Assembly (NCBI RefSeq): GCF_003473485.1
Contig: NC_053045.1
Span: 38,786,494-38,850,493 of the forward strand
DNA from: Medicago truncatula
Taxonomy: Eukaryota > Streptophyta > Magnoliopsida > Fabales > Fabaceae
Length of the DNA stretch: 64,000 bases
Direction: 5' to 3'
Below are positions 22,601 through 32,989 of this stretch, piece after piece. The position numbers and the translations under genes are program-made. The notes beneath the pieces were generated by a model. It made no database searches. It saw nothing but the letters and a program-made list of their open reading frames with translations, and was not told the origin of the DNA. Position 1 is the stretch's first letter. Each line of letters opens with the position of its first letter.

Positions 22601-25302
22601 TCTAAGCCCTTATCTTTTTACTTTAGTTTTGAACGCACTTACGGAATACATCCAAGAGCCATCACCGAGATGCATACTTTTTGCGGATTATACAGTCCTA
22701 CTCGGAGAGTCGAGGGAGGAGTTAAATGTGAGGTTGAAGACAAGCCTTAGAAGCATATGGCTTCCGCCTGAGTAGAAGCAAGAGATTATATGGAATGTAA
22801 CTTTAGCAAAAGTTGACGGAATTCTAGCTTAGAGTTGAAATTTGGAGAACATGTCATACCACAAGCTACACAGTTTAAATATCTTGGGTCCATAGTACAA
22901 AGCGACAGAGAAATAAAAAGAGATAACAGCCATCAAATTCAAGTGGGGTGATTGAAATGGAAGAGGGCCTCAGGTGTTTTATGTGATACAAAAGTACCGT
23001 TCAAGCTGAAAGAATTTTTTTACCACACAGCTGTAAGATCGATGGTTTTGTATGGGATGGAGTGTAGGGTAGTAAAAAACCAACACGAGAATAAAATAAG
23101 CGCAGCGGAGATGAAGATGTTGTGTTGGATGTATGGTAAGACTAGACAAGATAGTGGAAACTCAGCTTAGGTGGTTTGGGCATGTAGAGAGAAGACATTA
23201 GGAGAGTGGCTCATATGGAGGGTAGTCAAATCACAAGAGGCAAAGGGAGACTTAGAAAAACTATAAGAGAAACTATTATGAAAAATCTAAAGATTAATGA
23301 GTTGCATAGAGGTATGAAATACGATTGAACATTATGATGTCGTTTGATCCATGTAGCCGGCACCACTTAATTGGACAAGGCTTGGTTATTGTTGTTGTAA
23401 CATTAAAATCACATTTTTAAGCGTTAAACAAAGATGCCATAATGCCTATAGTGAGTTAAAATGCTTCAGAGTTCAGAGTGATGTGAACCAAATATCAAAA
23501 CTCAGTAACTACTTCTGAATTATATAAAATAATACCTGGATGAGATAGAACCACCATGCTATTAGAACAATCATCACACTGTATTGTTCTATCCATAGAT
23601 AAACCTACCAGAGAAAACAATACTATTAAAAGACCCACCCGAAGTTAAAAATGATCAACCAAAACAAAGAGAAAAAATACAAAATTATAAACATAAGATA
23701 AAGTCATAAGGAAATACTCACTATCATAAGAACTCGTACCAATCTGTTTTTCTTCAGCTGATTTAACTTGTAACAGAACATAAGGGAACTGCTTAGTACA
23801 AGCATTTTTAATTTCATTACAATGGTCAGGTTCAGAAGCAAGTCTTGCCACTTCATCCAAAGCTGGCTTTGAAACACTAGCTACAGGATTTTGATCTTCA
23901 TTTGAAATCTCACAACCTTGTGATGGCATGCGTGTATCTGGTTCTGCCGAAGTGATTTCATTGAATATCTTGGTTGCAGCCATTTTCTCATTTACTTGAT
24001 TTTCATCAATGCCAATATTTGATTTAATATCATTTTTCCCAATGTGCTGTCTTGAGCGAGAAACAATATTTCTTCTTTTGACAGAACTTTTTGAAGATGA
24101 CATAATCAAAGCACCGGTCTTATGTACAACATCATTATCAGCATTATGATCAATCTTTGAATCCTCGGTTGTTTGCTTGGTATTAGCCTTCGCAGATCTT
24201 TCCATGAAATTTTGGATTGGCTTCTTACAGAACCCAGCATCAGTAACTTGATCTTTTGGAAATTCAGAGTCTTCCTTCTCATCCAAAACACATGAAATTG
24301 AAGGAAGTAAATCTCCCACGATATCAGAATATAACTTTTTCACATTTTCCCCAACAGTCTGCATCTGATTCTCAATATATTCAACTGTATCCTGTACCCA
24401 AAGAACAAACATATATAAGAAATAGAGTAGCTGGCAAGATTGAAAAACAATGGCAGTGTAGGGAACTAACAATATCAAAAACAGTTTAATCCGTTATTGT
24501 TAAAAACTTGAGCTCATGCAAAAATATTAGGAAAGATTATCAAAGATAACAAGACAAAAATGATAGCAGAGTTGCATTCAACTATAAATAAAACTCAAGG
24601 AAGTCAAAGGAAAACTGATAAAGTTCTATCAGGTTTTAGTGAACTGAGACGAGAGTGCCATATAAATTAGGCATGGTATTCATTCATAAAGAAGAAAATT
24701 AAGCAGTAAAATATTTGACTAATATTATTAATGTCCATATAGATTAGGCATGGGTATTCATTCATAAAAAAATAAAATTAAACATATGTTAAATTTACAA
24801 TATCCTATGCTGTAACTTTTCTTAGCATTCTGAATATTTAACTCCCTTAAACATTTTGACTATTTTACTGACTTGAAAAAGATATGCATGTCTAATACCA
24901 CCCTAAAGAACCCTGTTTAAACCAGCTAGAGGCACTGAGACCTTCGAATGCTTGCCACATGGCTTTGATTACAATGCTTACAACAATAATTAAGGCAGAA
25001 TACTAGGTAAACATAAACCAAGAGGAGATGCAGCTCTAAATGTGGCAGTGGGAATTGCAAAACACAATTTTAGGGTATTCAATCAGTGACATGTATCACA
25101 AGCAATGGTAGATGCACGAGGGCAATTTGAGCCGCATTTCTGATTTGAAACTAAAGAATCCATTGTGTATATACAATATAGGATAGATTAACATGAAACG
25201 ACAATTAGAGCATACCTCGTATATCATGTCTTCTGCCTCCAGGCACATATTTTCAAATTTCTGATACAGGTTTCCAACCCAATTTATGCCGTCCCCATCC
25301 AT
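19645..25302 (-). CDS. Uncharacterised conserved plant protein (5 coding exons, 379 aa)
   Basis: The minus-strand coding exons are 25302-25216, 24391-23722, 23604-23536, 20056-19938 and 19839-19645. All have GT-AG ends, and the phases (0, 1, 1, 0) give 380 codons with the stop. The protein starts MDGDGINWVGNLYQKFENMC, continues IYEDTVEYIENQMQTVGENV, has a long charged and Ser/Asn-rich middle, a small CDDC-containing exon, and a basic C-terminal region ending SEPEWELL. I remember plant proteins of unknown function with the same N-terminus and EWELL tail but no assigned role. It has no membrane segment. The start is placed at MDGDG; an in-frame ATG three codons upstream exists. An acceptor near 25380 and ATG-poor sequence up to ~26100 suggest a 5' UTR intron. 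The third intron (23535-20057) carries several retroposons. Confidence 0.8.
20124..20206 (-). mobile_element. 5'-truncated copy of the short tRNA-like retroposon, with TSD
   Basis: The direct repeats gcatctgtactaatt (20124-20138) and gcatcagtactaatt (20192-20206) match at 14 of 15 bases. The ~53-bp insert between them, on the minus strand, keeps the tgcataatatatgca hairpin, the B-box-like ggttcaaacccc and an A-run. It lacks the A-box half, so it is 5'-truncated. It lies ~70 bp upstream of an exon (20056) of the 379-aa gene. Confidence 0.8.
20689..20699. repeat. Poly-C tract
   Basis: A run of about 11 C bases in the third intron of the 379-aa gene; length is likely uncertain. Confidence 0.8.
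21537..21722 (+). mobile_element. SINE of a second family, with A-tail
   Basis: An A-box-like ggtttgagtggtaaggagct is followed by a B-box-like aaggatttgatcc. The body ends in a run of ten A bases at 21703-21712. Flanking cttatttca (21537-21545) and ctaatttca (21714-21722) form a likely 9-bp target duplication with one mismatch. The element is inside the third intron of the 379-aa gene, opposite to its direction. Confidence 0.6.
22083..22205 (-). mobile_element. Possible SINE (third type)
   Basis: On the minus strand an A-box-like ggcagttcaattggtgagct is followed ~45 bases later by a B-box-like agtgttcaaaccctg. The 3' tail is A/C-rich. No target-site duplication was found. Confidence 0.4.
22557..23414 (+). 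mobile_element. 5'-truncated RTE-type LINE with 17-bp target-site duplication
   Basis: A perfect 17-bp repeat, taacattaaaatcacat, flanks the insert (22557-22573 and 23398-23414). The ~824-bp insert encodes the end of an RTE-clade reverse transcriptase: LTEYIQEPSPRCILFADYT, then QFKYLGSIVQ, VRSMVLYGMECRVVKNQ and ISAAEMKMLCWMYGKTR. It ends in a ttattgttgttgt tail, as RTE elements do. Several stops and a frameshift interrupt the frame, the upstream endonuclease is missing, and the catalytic box reads FADYT rather than FADDT. It sits antisense within the third intron of the 379-aa gene. Confidence 0.88.
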
Positions 25303-26429
25303 GGTGATCATAATATCCTTCAAACAATCGTAAATTGTCCTGAACTGTCTCAACTTATAAGATATGTTACACAATTATCTGCAAAAAAACAAAACAGAAG
25401 AAATCATTCAACATAGTCTCTAAATTGATATTGTACAACACATTATCAATCAGGCTAAAAGTACATTGATCATGAAATATCACCATTAATCATAAAAGAC
25501 ATAACATTGAATACAGAAAAACTCCATTTCCAACCCATGACACAAATAGATTATAGACATAAACAATCATGTATCCAAAAACAAGAAGCAATAATAACAA
25601 ACCATTTAATCAGGTAATTAACTAATAATACCAAAATTAAAACCATAATTTCCCACTGTCCCACTCTGTACCTACCAATAACAGAACAATCCAATAACTT
25701 TATCTTCTAAAACCATACCAATACCTTCAACTAATTTACCAAACACAACCTACAAGGTTTAACTTCTTTGTCCTAATCACTCAAACAGCTTCAACCCTCA
25801 ACAGAATCTTCTCTCTCATCAACAGAGAGAGAGAGAGAGAAAGAGAAACAAGTTCAATTTTGTTTGATCACAACAATAATAAAACCACACGCATAAACAG
25901 AAAATTATAAAATGAAATAGATAAATAAGGAAATTTTAAAGAAAAATAAAAACTTCTGATCAAAAAACAAAAAACCCATGAAGGAGAAATACCCTTTCAA
26001 CCGCACGAAGGAAGAAAAGAAGAGTTGTGACTTGAGAAGAAGGGTACGAGGAAGAGGAACAAAAACAAAACAAGGAAACGTGCACCTTGAAGGTTTTAGC
26101 TTCTTCTATTCTGGCGCTAGGTTTTCCACACGTGTATTCTTCATTTCATCATCTTTTTCATGCTATAAAATGAACATTCTACTTATTCTTTTTTCTTATT
26201 TTATTTTATATTCCAAACTTTTCTATTTTTTCTATGTGTGACATTGACATCTCTTTTTTTGACAACATGTGTTGTAACTTTTTTTTTTAGGCAAACGTGT
26301 TGTAAAAAAAAATTATGTGTTGTAATTTTTTTTTGAAGGGGTTGTTGTAAGTTGTAACTTGTAAAAACTCAATATAACTTGTGATTTATTATTAATATCT
26401 ATATAAAATATGAAATAAATAAATGTTAG

Positions 26430-29300
26430 TTATTCTAGGAATATCCCCTTTCTCTAAGGCAGAGTTTAAGGATGCTATTTTCTCTATGCATCCAGATAAG
26501 TGTTCAGGTTCAGATGGCTTCAATTCGGGTTTTTACCAGCACTTTTGGAATTTATGTAGTGATGATATTTTTAAAGAATGTTGTGGTTGGTTAGATATGA
26601 GACAATTTCCCCCTGATTTGAATATTACTAACATTGCCCTTATCCCAAAAGGTTCTACGCAGGTTAGCATGAAGGACTAGCGCCCTATAGCACTTTGTAA
26701 TGTGTTATACAAAATCATTTCGAAAGTGTTAGCAAACCGGTTGAAGAAAGTGCTGCCTAAATGCATTTCCGACAATCAATCCGCCTTCGTCCCAGAACGC
26801 TCGATTTTAGATAATGCTATGGTAGCAATTGAGGTTTTACATTTTATGAAAGCCAAGACGCGAGGGGAAGACAGATATGTTTCTCTAAAACTTGATATTA
26901 GCAAAGCCTATGATCGTATGGACTGGAATTATTTGAGGGCTGTTTTGAATAAGATGGGTTTTCATAACCGTTGGATTCATTGGATGTGTATGTGCGTCGA
27001 ATCAGTGGATTATTCTGTGCTTGTAAATGGTACACAGGTCGGTCCTATTATTCCAGGGCGGGGTGTCCGTCAAGGGGATCCTCTCTCTCCGTACTTGTTT
27101 ATTATTTGTGCAGAAGGTTTATCTTCGCTTATCAGAGATGCCGAGACAAGAGGTGTCCTCACCGGTACAAAGGTTTGTTGTCAAGCACCGTCAATTTCTC
27201 ATCTTTTATTCGCTGATAATTGTTTTCTCTTTTTCAAAGCTAACAAGGATCAAGCACATGTTATGAAGCATATTCTATCCACTTATGAATTAGCTTCTGG
27301 TCAAGCGATCAGTTTACCAAAGTCTGAAATATATTGCAGTCGTAATGTTCCTGATGACCTCAAAGCTAACATTACAGATATTCTAGGCGTCCAACTTGTG
27401 TTGGGCACAGGTAAATATTTGGGCTTACCTTCTATGATAGGTCGAGATCGAAATGCTACTTTTGCTTACATCAAGGATCGTGTTTGGCAGAGAATCAATT
27501 CCTGGAGTGGTAAGTGTCTCTCTAAAGCAGGTCGAGAGGTTATGATAAAATCTGTTTTGCAGGCTATTCCTTCTTATGTGATGAGTATCTTTCAGCTTCC
27601 CACTACCTTACTAGACTCAATTGAAAAGATGATGAACTCCTTCTGGTGGGGCAACGGTAAAACAACACAAAGAGGGATTCATTGGATGAATTGGGAGAAG
27701 CTTTCAGCACCAAAGATTCACGGAGGTATGGGTTTCAAGGACCTATCTGCTTTTAATTTGGCTATGTTAGGTAAACAGGGATGGAAATTTATTACAGAAC
27801 CAGATTCTCTGGTGTCTCGAATTTTTAAAGCTCGTTACTTCCCCTCTGGCTCCTATCTCACGGCCACTGTTGGGCACAACCCCAGCTATGTTTGGCGCAG
27901 CATCATGCGTGCTAGATTTATTGTGCGTGGGGGCGCTAGATGGAGTGTCGGCTCAGGCGCGACTATTCCTATTCTTAATTAACCATGGCTGCCAAATGGG
28001 GAGTTTATTAGTAGTGATACTCCAGGTGCTCACTTTGTTCATAATTTTACTGTTAACAGCTTGATGAATTTATATGATAAAACATGGAATGAACAGGTGG
28101 TTAGACAAGTTTTTAGTGATGATATAGCAAACAAAGTACTACATACGCCATTGATTTCTCAGGTTGACGAGGATAGAATTATATGGAAAGCGGAAAGGCA
28201 CAGACGTTACTCTGTTCGTAGTGCTTACAGGTTATGTGTATCAGAACTGATTGATTCATCTTATAACTGGCGACCGGGGTATTGGTTTGGTATTTGGAAT
28301 CTAAAAGTCCCACCGAAAGTCAAGAATTTAATTTGGTGCATGTGTCGGGGTTGTTTACCGACTCGTGTCCGTTTGTTGGATAAAGGTGTTAATTGCCCAA
28401 CTAATTGCGCTAGTTGCGCCTCCAATCATGAAGATCTTATGCATGTTTTCTTTGCTTGTCCTTTTTCTATACAGGTTTGGAATAGAACAGGTCTTTGGGG
28501 TTCGGTGCAACACGCCCTTTCTACCACTGCCTCAGCTTCGGAAGCTATATTTTATCTGTTGGAGACTTTGTCGGTTGAATTAAAACAACATATGTCATCT
28601 GTATTATGGAGTATATGGAAGCACCGCAATCTCAGAGTGTGGGATGATGTAACAGAAACAAGTGCCGCGGTTGTCGAGCGTGCTAGAAACATGCTTGCAG
28701 ACTGGCAACTGGCTAATGCTCCGGATGTTCTTGTATCTAGATCGAATCATCAACCAACAACGGCCTCCACCTCTCAACAACATCGAATCACGTGGCAGCC
28801 TCCCGTGGCCGGAAGATACAAATGTAACATCGATGCGGCCTTCTCTTCTCACGTCAACCGTACAGGTATTGGTATTTGTGTTCGCGATGCAGAAGGTACG
28901 TTTGTTCTGGCTAAGACTATGACATACCCTTGTACTGTTCAGGTGGAAGTGGGTGAAGCTTTAGGGCTGCACTCTGCTTTGCAATGGTTGAGTGATATGC
29001 AATTTGACAATGTGGATTTCGAAACAGACTCTAAGTTGACAGCTGAAGCCTTCCTTTCTACTAGAAACGACTTGTCCGAATTTGGATGCATTATTTCCTC
29101 ATGTCGTTCTTTGTTCAGTACTTTCTTTTCTAACTCTAGGGTGGAGTTTGTTAGGCGACAAGCCAACGTGGTTGCTCATGCTCTTGCAAGGGAGGCCACG
29201 TCTTTAACTAGTCCCGCCGTTTATTTTAATATACCCAATTGTATTGAAACTCTTATTATAAATGAAATGCTATAAGCATGTTGTCCTTCAAAAAAAAAAT
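26430..29300 (+). mobile_element. 5'-truncated L1-type LINE (reverse transcriptase, zf-RVT, RNase H)
   Basis: The frame begins inside the reverse transcriptase (FSKAEFKDAIFSMHPDKCSG). It continues with LANRLKKVLPKCISDNQSAF, LKLDISKAYDRMDWNYL, GVRQGDPLSPYLFIICAEGL, then zf-RVT (NLKVPPKVKNLIWCMCRGCLP) and RNase H (CNIDAAFSSHVNRTGIGICV, FETDSKL). It ends at 29275, with an A-run at 29290-29298. Two in-frame TAG stops interrupt it, before RPIALCNV and after ATIPILN, and the active-site box reads FADN rather than FADD, so it cannot be active. The endonuclease half is missing. I could not fix the 5' junction or a target duplication. It lies ~300 bp from the probable 5' UTR of the 379-aa gene, in the opposite direction. 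Confidence 0.92.
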
Positions 29301-29604
29301 TCGTGTTTGTTACACTTTTATTTTAATAATTGAATTTACTATTATCTATTTATTATATGTGCTATTTATATTGAAAGTCGAGAATAATTTTGAAAAAAGA
29401 AAAAGTAGCCATGCTTTTTTATTTATATATGGTATAAATACTATTGATTTGATATATCCTCCGCATATATTTAAATATGACCGTGGATGTTATTAAGATC
29501 TTACGACCATTGATGTCTGCATCGTTAGGGAGAATAAACGTCAACTGTAAATAGAAGCATAATCTAATGGCTATCGGGATGTCCTACACTCTCTCCAATA
29601 TAAT
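29301..29604. other. Intergenic, A/T-rich
   Basis: Nothing recognisable between the LINE tail and the SINE target repeat. Confidence 0.5.
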
Positions 29605-29760
29605 TATGCACACTATCTCTTATTTTATTGTCGAGTAGTCTAGTGGTTATAATTCACTTTTTAAAAGTGAATAAGTTGGGTGTTCGAAGTTCGAACTTCA
29701 ACCCCTGCATATAACAATAGTTGTCCCTATCAATTGAGCTATGCACACTATCTCTTATTT
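29605..29760 (-). mobile_element. SINE with exact 21-bp target-site duplication
   Basis: A perfect 21-bp direct repeat (tatgcacactatctcttattt) occurs at 29605-29625 and 29740-29760. The 114-bp insert on the minus strand begins gctcaattgatagg, has a B-box-like gaagttcgaac, and ends with a tail (cactagactactcgac) and a very short A-rich end. It matches the plus-strand element at 16371-16497 in order and spacing. The exact duplication suggests a fairly young insertion. Confidence 0.85.
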
Positions 29761-29814
29761 ATTATCACGTTACTTATCTTATATTATAAATATTATTAAT
29801 ATATTATAATCAAA

Positions 29815-30315
29815 TCCAACTTTCTACGTAAAGTCTCTTGCTAGTAACCTTGTCTTATGCTTAACAATCTCACCATTTGGATTTAGCTTCGGTTTGAACA
29901 CCCATTTTACATCAATAGATTTCTTATTTGTTGGTAACTTTGTGAACTCTCGCATCTAGCTGAGCATCTTTCCATACTTTCTCCAACATTTCTACTTCAT
30001 AATTGATAGGCTCGGAATCAGCTAACAATGTAAAATAATGCACAAAATCTCCCTCCTCATTTACTTCATTATCTGGGATAACTCCAGCTAATCTTGAAGA
30101 CACAAATTGTTGTCTTTGTGAGGCTGTTATAGGAGGCTCCTCTTGAGTATCAACTTATTGTTGGACTTGTTCTTCATCAAATATTGCAGGAAGTTAGGAA
30201 CAACTGGATTAGAACTCCTCTCCTTCTTATTCCAATTCCAAACTTCTGACTCACACACTATGACACCTCTGCTAATCATAATTGAGTGATTCATAGGATT
30301 ATAGAGCCTATAAGT
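29815..30315 (-). mobile_element. Fossil fragment of a Ty1/copia LTR retrotransposon
   Basis: The minus strand resembles the copia pol region from the end of integrase into the beginning of reverse transcriptase. No LTRs, primer-binding site or gag are seen, so it is an internal scrap of ~500 bp. It is broken, with several interruptions, and looks old. Confidence 0.7.
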
Positions 30316-30599
30316 GTAACATCCTGATTTTTTGTTTATTCTTTGTTTACGTAAATTCAATAAAGAAAAGTATAACAATTGTGTTATATACTTTGTGGTA
30401 AGATTTTATGAAAATTACGTAGTTATTGATTAGAAATGAAAATCTTTGACTTTTTAAAGAATAGTTTATTTATTAGGAATTTTTATAGTGTTCTGGAAAC
30501 ACTCTTTAATAAAGATTGTTTATTCAATATGCACTTTAAAATCTCTTCGTTTACAAATTGGATCCATCAAATATCACTTTTCTTTTACAAATCAAATAT

Positions 30600-30910
30600 A
30601 ACATCATTATATTTATATTCTCAAAACATTGGTGATGAAAAAATGGTGATGATCTTGACCCATTTTCGCATTTCTTAAGGTTTTAATTTCAAATAATGTT
30701 GACTTGTCAAAACGTGACTTTATATGACAACCAAGTTTGGATAATGGATAATGTCCACATATAGGCCATGAGGTAGATAGTTTAAGACAAACAATATTTT
30801 GTTGTCCCCTTACGGCCTATTAAACTCAAATGTTGTTTATGTTTCAAGAAGTTTTAAAGGAAACAAAATCCCAAGATTTTCATTGAGGCACAGTAGCAAT
30901 TATATTCACA
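30600..30910 (-). pseudogene. Relic copy of the 3' end and flank of the methyltransferase gene
   Basis: This segment parallels 38790-39410, the 3' flank and last codons of the methyltransferase gene. Shared phrases include tttaaaggaaacaaaatccc, tcattgaggcacagtag (its last codons TVPQ and stop on the minus strand) and atattttgttgtcccctta. Similarity stops abruptly beyond the final codons, so no usable coding sequence is present. The copy at 39 kb has extra sequence, including a fold-back MITE at 38828-38990, that is absent here. Confidence 0.75.
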
Positions 30911-31554
30911 CAGTTTTGATCTCAACCTTTCATTTTTGATCTGACGGCCCGTAGTTGTTACTGCGTTAACGCAATTACATCGTGGGATCCAGTTCCAAGA
31001 TTAGAATCATAGCATGACTAAGGAAATAGCTCGGTGACTAATTATTGCTCAATAAGAACTTAATTCTTTGAGACCCCGCCCAATGCCATACATAATCCCA
31101 ACATGTTCCATTGCATAGAAAAGGCTAATACAAACCGTCATTAGTGGTTATTGTTACTACAACATGGCAGCTATGAATTTGTTGCATCACATTAGCGGGA
31201 ATTAAGTGCTGACAACTTACCCCATCCTCCAATTCAATTGCTTGCTCTTAGGGAACATAGTTGACGGTTACATTCTTCAGAAGTAACACCCAAATGTTGC
31301 CGTTCCCAATATTCCATTGAATGTCTTCCAAATGATTGTGATTCCTGTCCAAGTATTCAGACAAGTTGCTCTAAATTTCACCATAGGGAGCTAGGTGCAT
31401 TAGAAATGGGGCGGCAGCCACCCCTATGTCTTGGATAACACATACGGCCTCCTGTATGTGAGAAACTACCTTCGCCACCCCTAGTATATATACTTGAATA
31501 TAGTGTAACTATTTTTTATTCCACTTCATTCTGTTTAATTACCATACTTAAATA
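30911..31554. other. Intergenic; possible decayed coding scrap on the minus strand
   Basis: Around 31380-31150 the minus strand reads about 70 codons with one stop (including LSEYLDRNHNHLEDIQWNIG and QAIELEDGVSCQHLIPANV). It looks protein-like but I do not recognise it. Nothing else is supported. Confidence 0.3.
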
Positions 31555-31695
31555 TGGGTAGCACTTGAGTGACATTGGTGACATTGGCCAATCACAATGC
31601 TTGTGAAAGAGAGAGAAACACAAGCATTGTGGCATTGTGATTGGCCAATGTCACCAATATCATCCAACTCTATGTCACCCAAGTATTTTTCCCTT
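31555..31695. mobile_element. Small fold-back MITE
   Basis: Two long arms of ~50 bp (acattggtgacattggccaa...caatgcttgtg and its inverse) flank a ~12-base loop of gagaga sequence. The outer part (acttgagtgacat and atgtcacccaagt) also pairs. The RNA from either strand would form a near-perfect hairpin. Confidence 0.8.
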
Positions 31696-31817
31696 AAATA
31701 TAGCTTCTCCACTTTGTTTAAGTAAAACTTGCTCATATTTTTTTTTATTCCACCTCGCTGAACATACATATATCTTGTCATTCTTTAAGATATACTAATT
31801 AATTTACTAGTTGTAGC

Positions 31818-32150
31818 TTTTTAAAATTTAGGTTTTTGGTCCCGAGTTTTACCCATTATTGTAATTTTAGTCATAGCCGAGTTTTTTTTTTTTTACTTTA
31901 GAATGGTGATTTTTTGGATAGAAAGTGGTGATTTTTATCACAAAAGTGATTCTTTTTTTTAAAAAAATTTATCTTCAAATTTAAAATCCGGGCTAAAAAT
32001 CACGACTTTTGGAGCCAAAAAATGTCATTTTTAAGAAAAACAATGGATTGAAACCAAAATTTCAATAATGTGTGGAACTAAAAACACATAGAGGGACTAA
32101 AATTTCATTTGAGGTAAAACAGGGGGATTAAAAGTTTATTTAAGCCAAAT
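31818..32150. repeat. Dispersed repeat with TTTTGGTCCC / GGGACTAAAA ends
   Basis: The left part reads ggtttttggtcccgagtttta and the right part is broadly inverse (gagggactaaaatttcattt). The centre holds internally paired gtgattttt and aaaatgtcattttt blocks. It is a MITE-like, non-coding, common legume-type repeat, and its ends are not sharp. Confidence 0.5.
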
Positions 32151-32502
32151 ATATGAAAATATTAATTAAGTTGAATAAAAAATAACTGAGGAAAAGAAAA
32201 ACTAATATCAAATTCAAACCACAACTCATTGACAAATAAAAGTCATATAACACTACATAACATCAGATTAGGAGTTTGTTTTCATCCGCCGTAATGCACT
32301 ATACCTCGTATTATAATAGAATTACTCTACAATTTTTGCCACCCTTCATAATATTTTTTGGCTTCGTCCCTTACTGTATTTAGATTTTAAAATTTGCACC
32401 CATAGAGCATTAGGCTCAACTATCAAACTCCACACCAACTTCATCAAAAGGACTTGTTAAATAAATTGACGTTGCGGAAGCTTAAGCCTCTTTGCCCCTT
32501 AG

Positions 32503-32848
32503 TCTTTGTTTGAGAGTTTGGAGGGGAGGGGATGGTTTTGGAAAAAAGAGAGAGTAAATGAAAGAAATAAAAGAAATTAGGAGGAGAAGGATTTGGGGTT
32601 ACAAAATATCTCTTTTTGGGAAACTAAAAAATTGTATTGGGAAATACTTTTAAAGGGTTTATATAATTTTTTCAAATTCATTTTTTGTTGTTATAATATT
32701 CTTTAATTAAAAATATATCAATCATAAGTATTTTACTTATCAATTATTGCTCTTTCAAAAGATGTGAAAGATTTCTTCATTTTTTCTATATATTTTTCAC
32801 CTCTTGAACTCCTCCCTTCCCCTCCCCTCCAAACTCACAAACAAAGTC
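32503..32848. mobile_element. MITE with GAGTTTGGAGGGGAGGGG ends
   Basis: The left end reads tctttgtttgagagtttggaggggagggg and the right end is its inverse (cccctcccctccaaactcac, then aaacaaagt). The ends are ~35 bp, the whole ~345 bp, and the core non-coding. Confidence 0.8.
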
Positions 32849-32989
32849 ATAGGTTGACGAATCTTCTCCCATACGACTGTCTTCCAACCCCTTTAGATTC
32901 CAACGTTCCCCACAAGAAGTTCCTCATAATTTTCTCAATTTGACTACAAACACACCTTTTGGGAGGAGCCGTCTGCATGATATAGGGAG

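Noticed and set aside
27871-28064. Separate small gene within the LINE
   Set aside because: It is an alternative frame over the reverse-transcriptase/zf-RVT linker of the L1 element.
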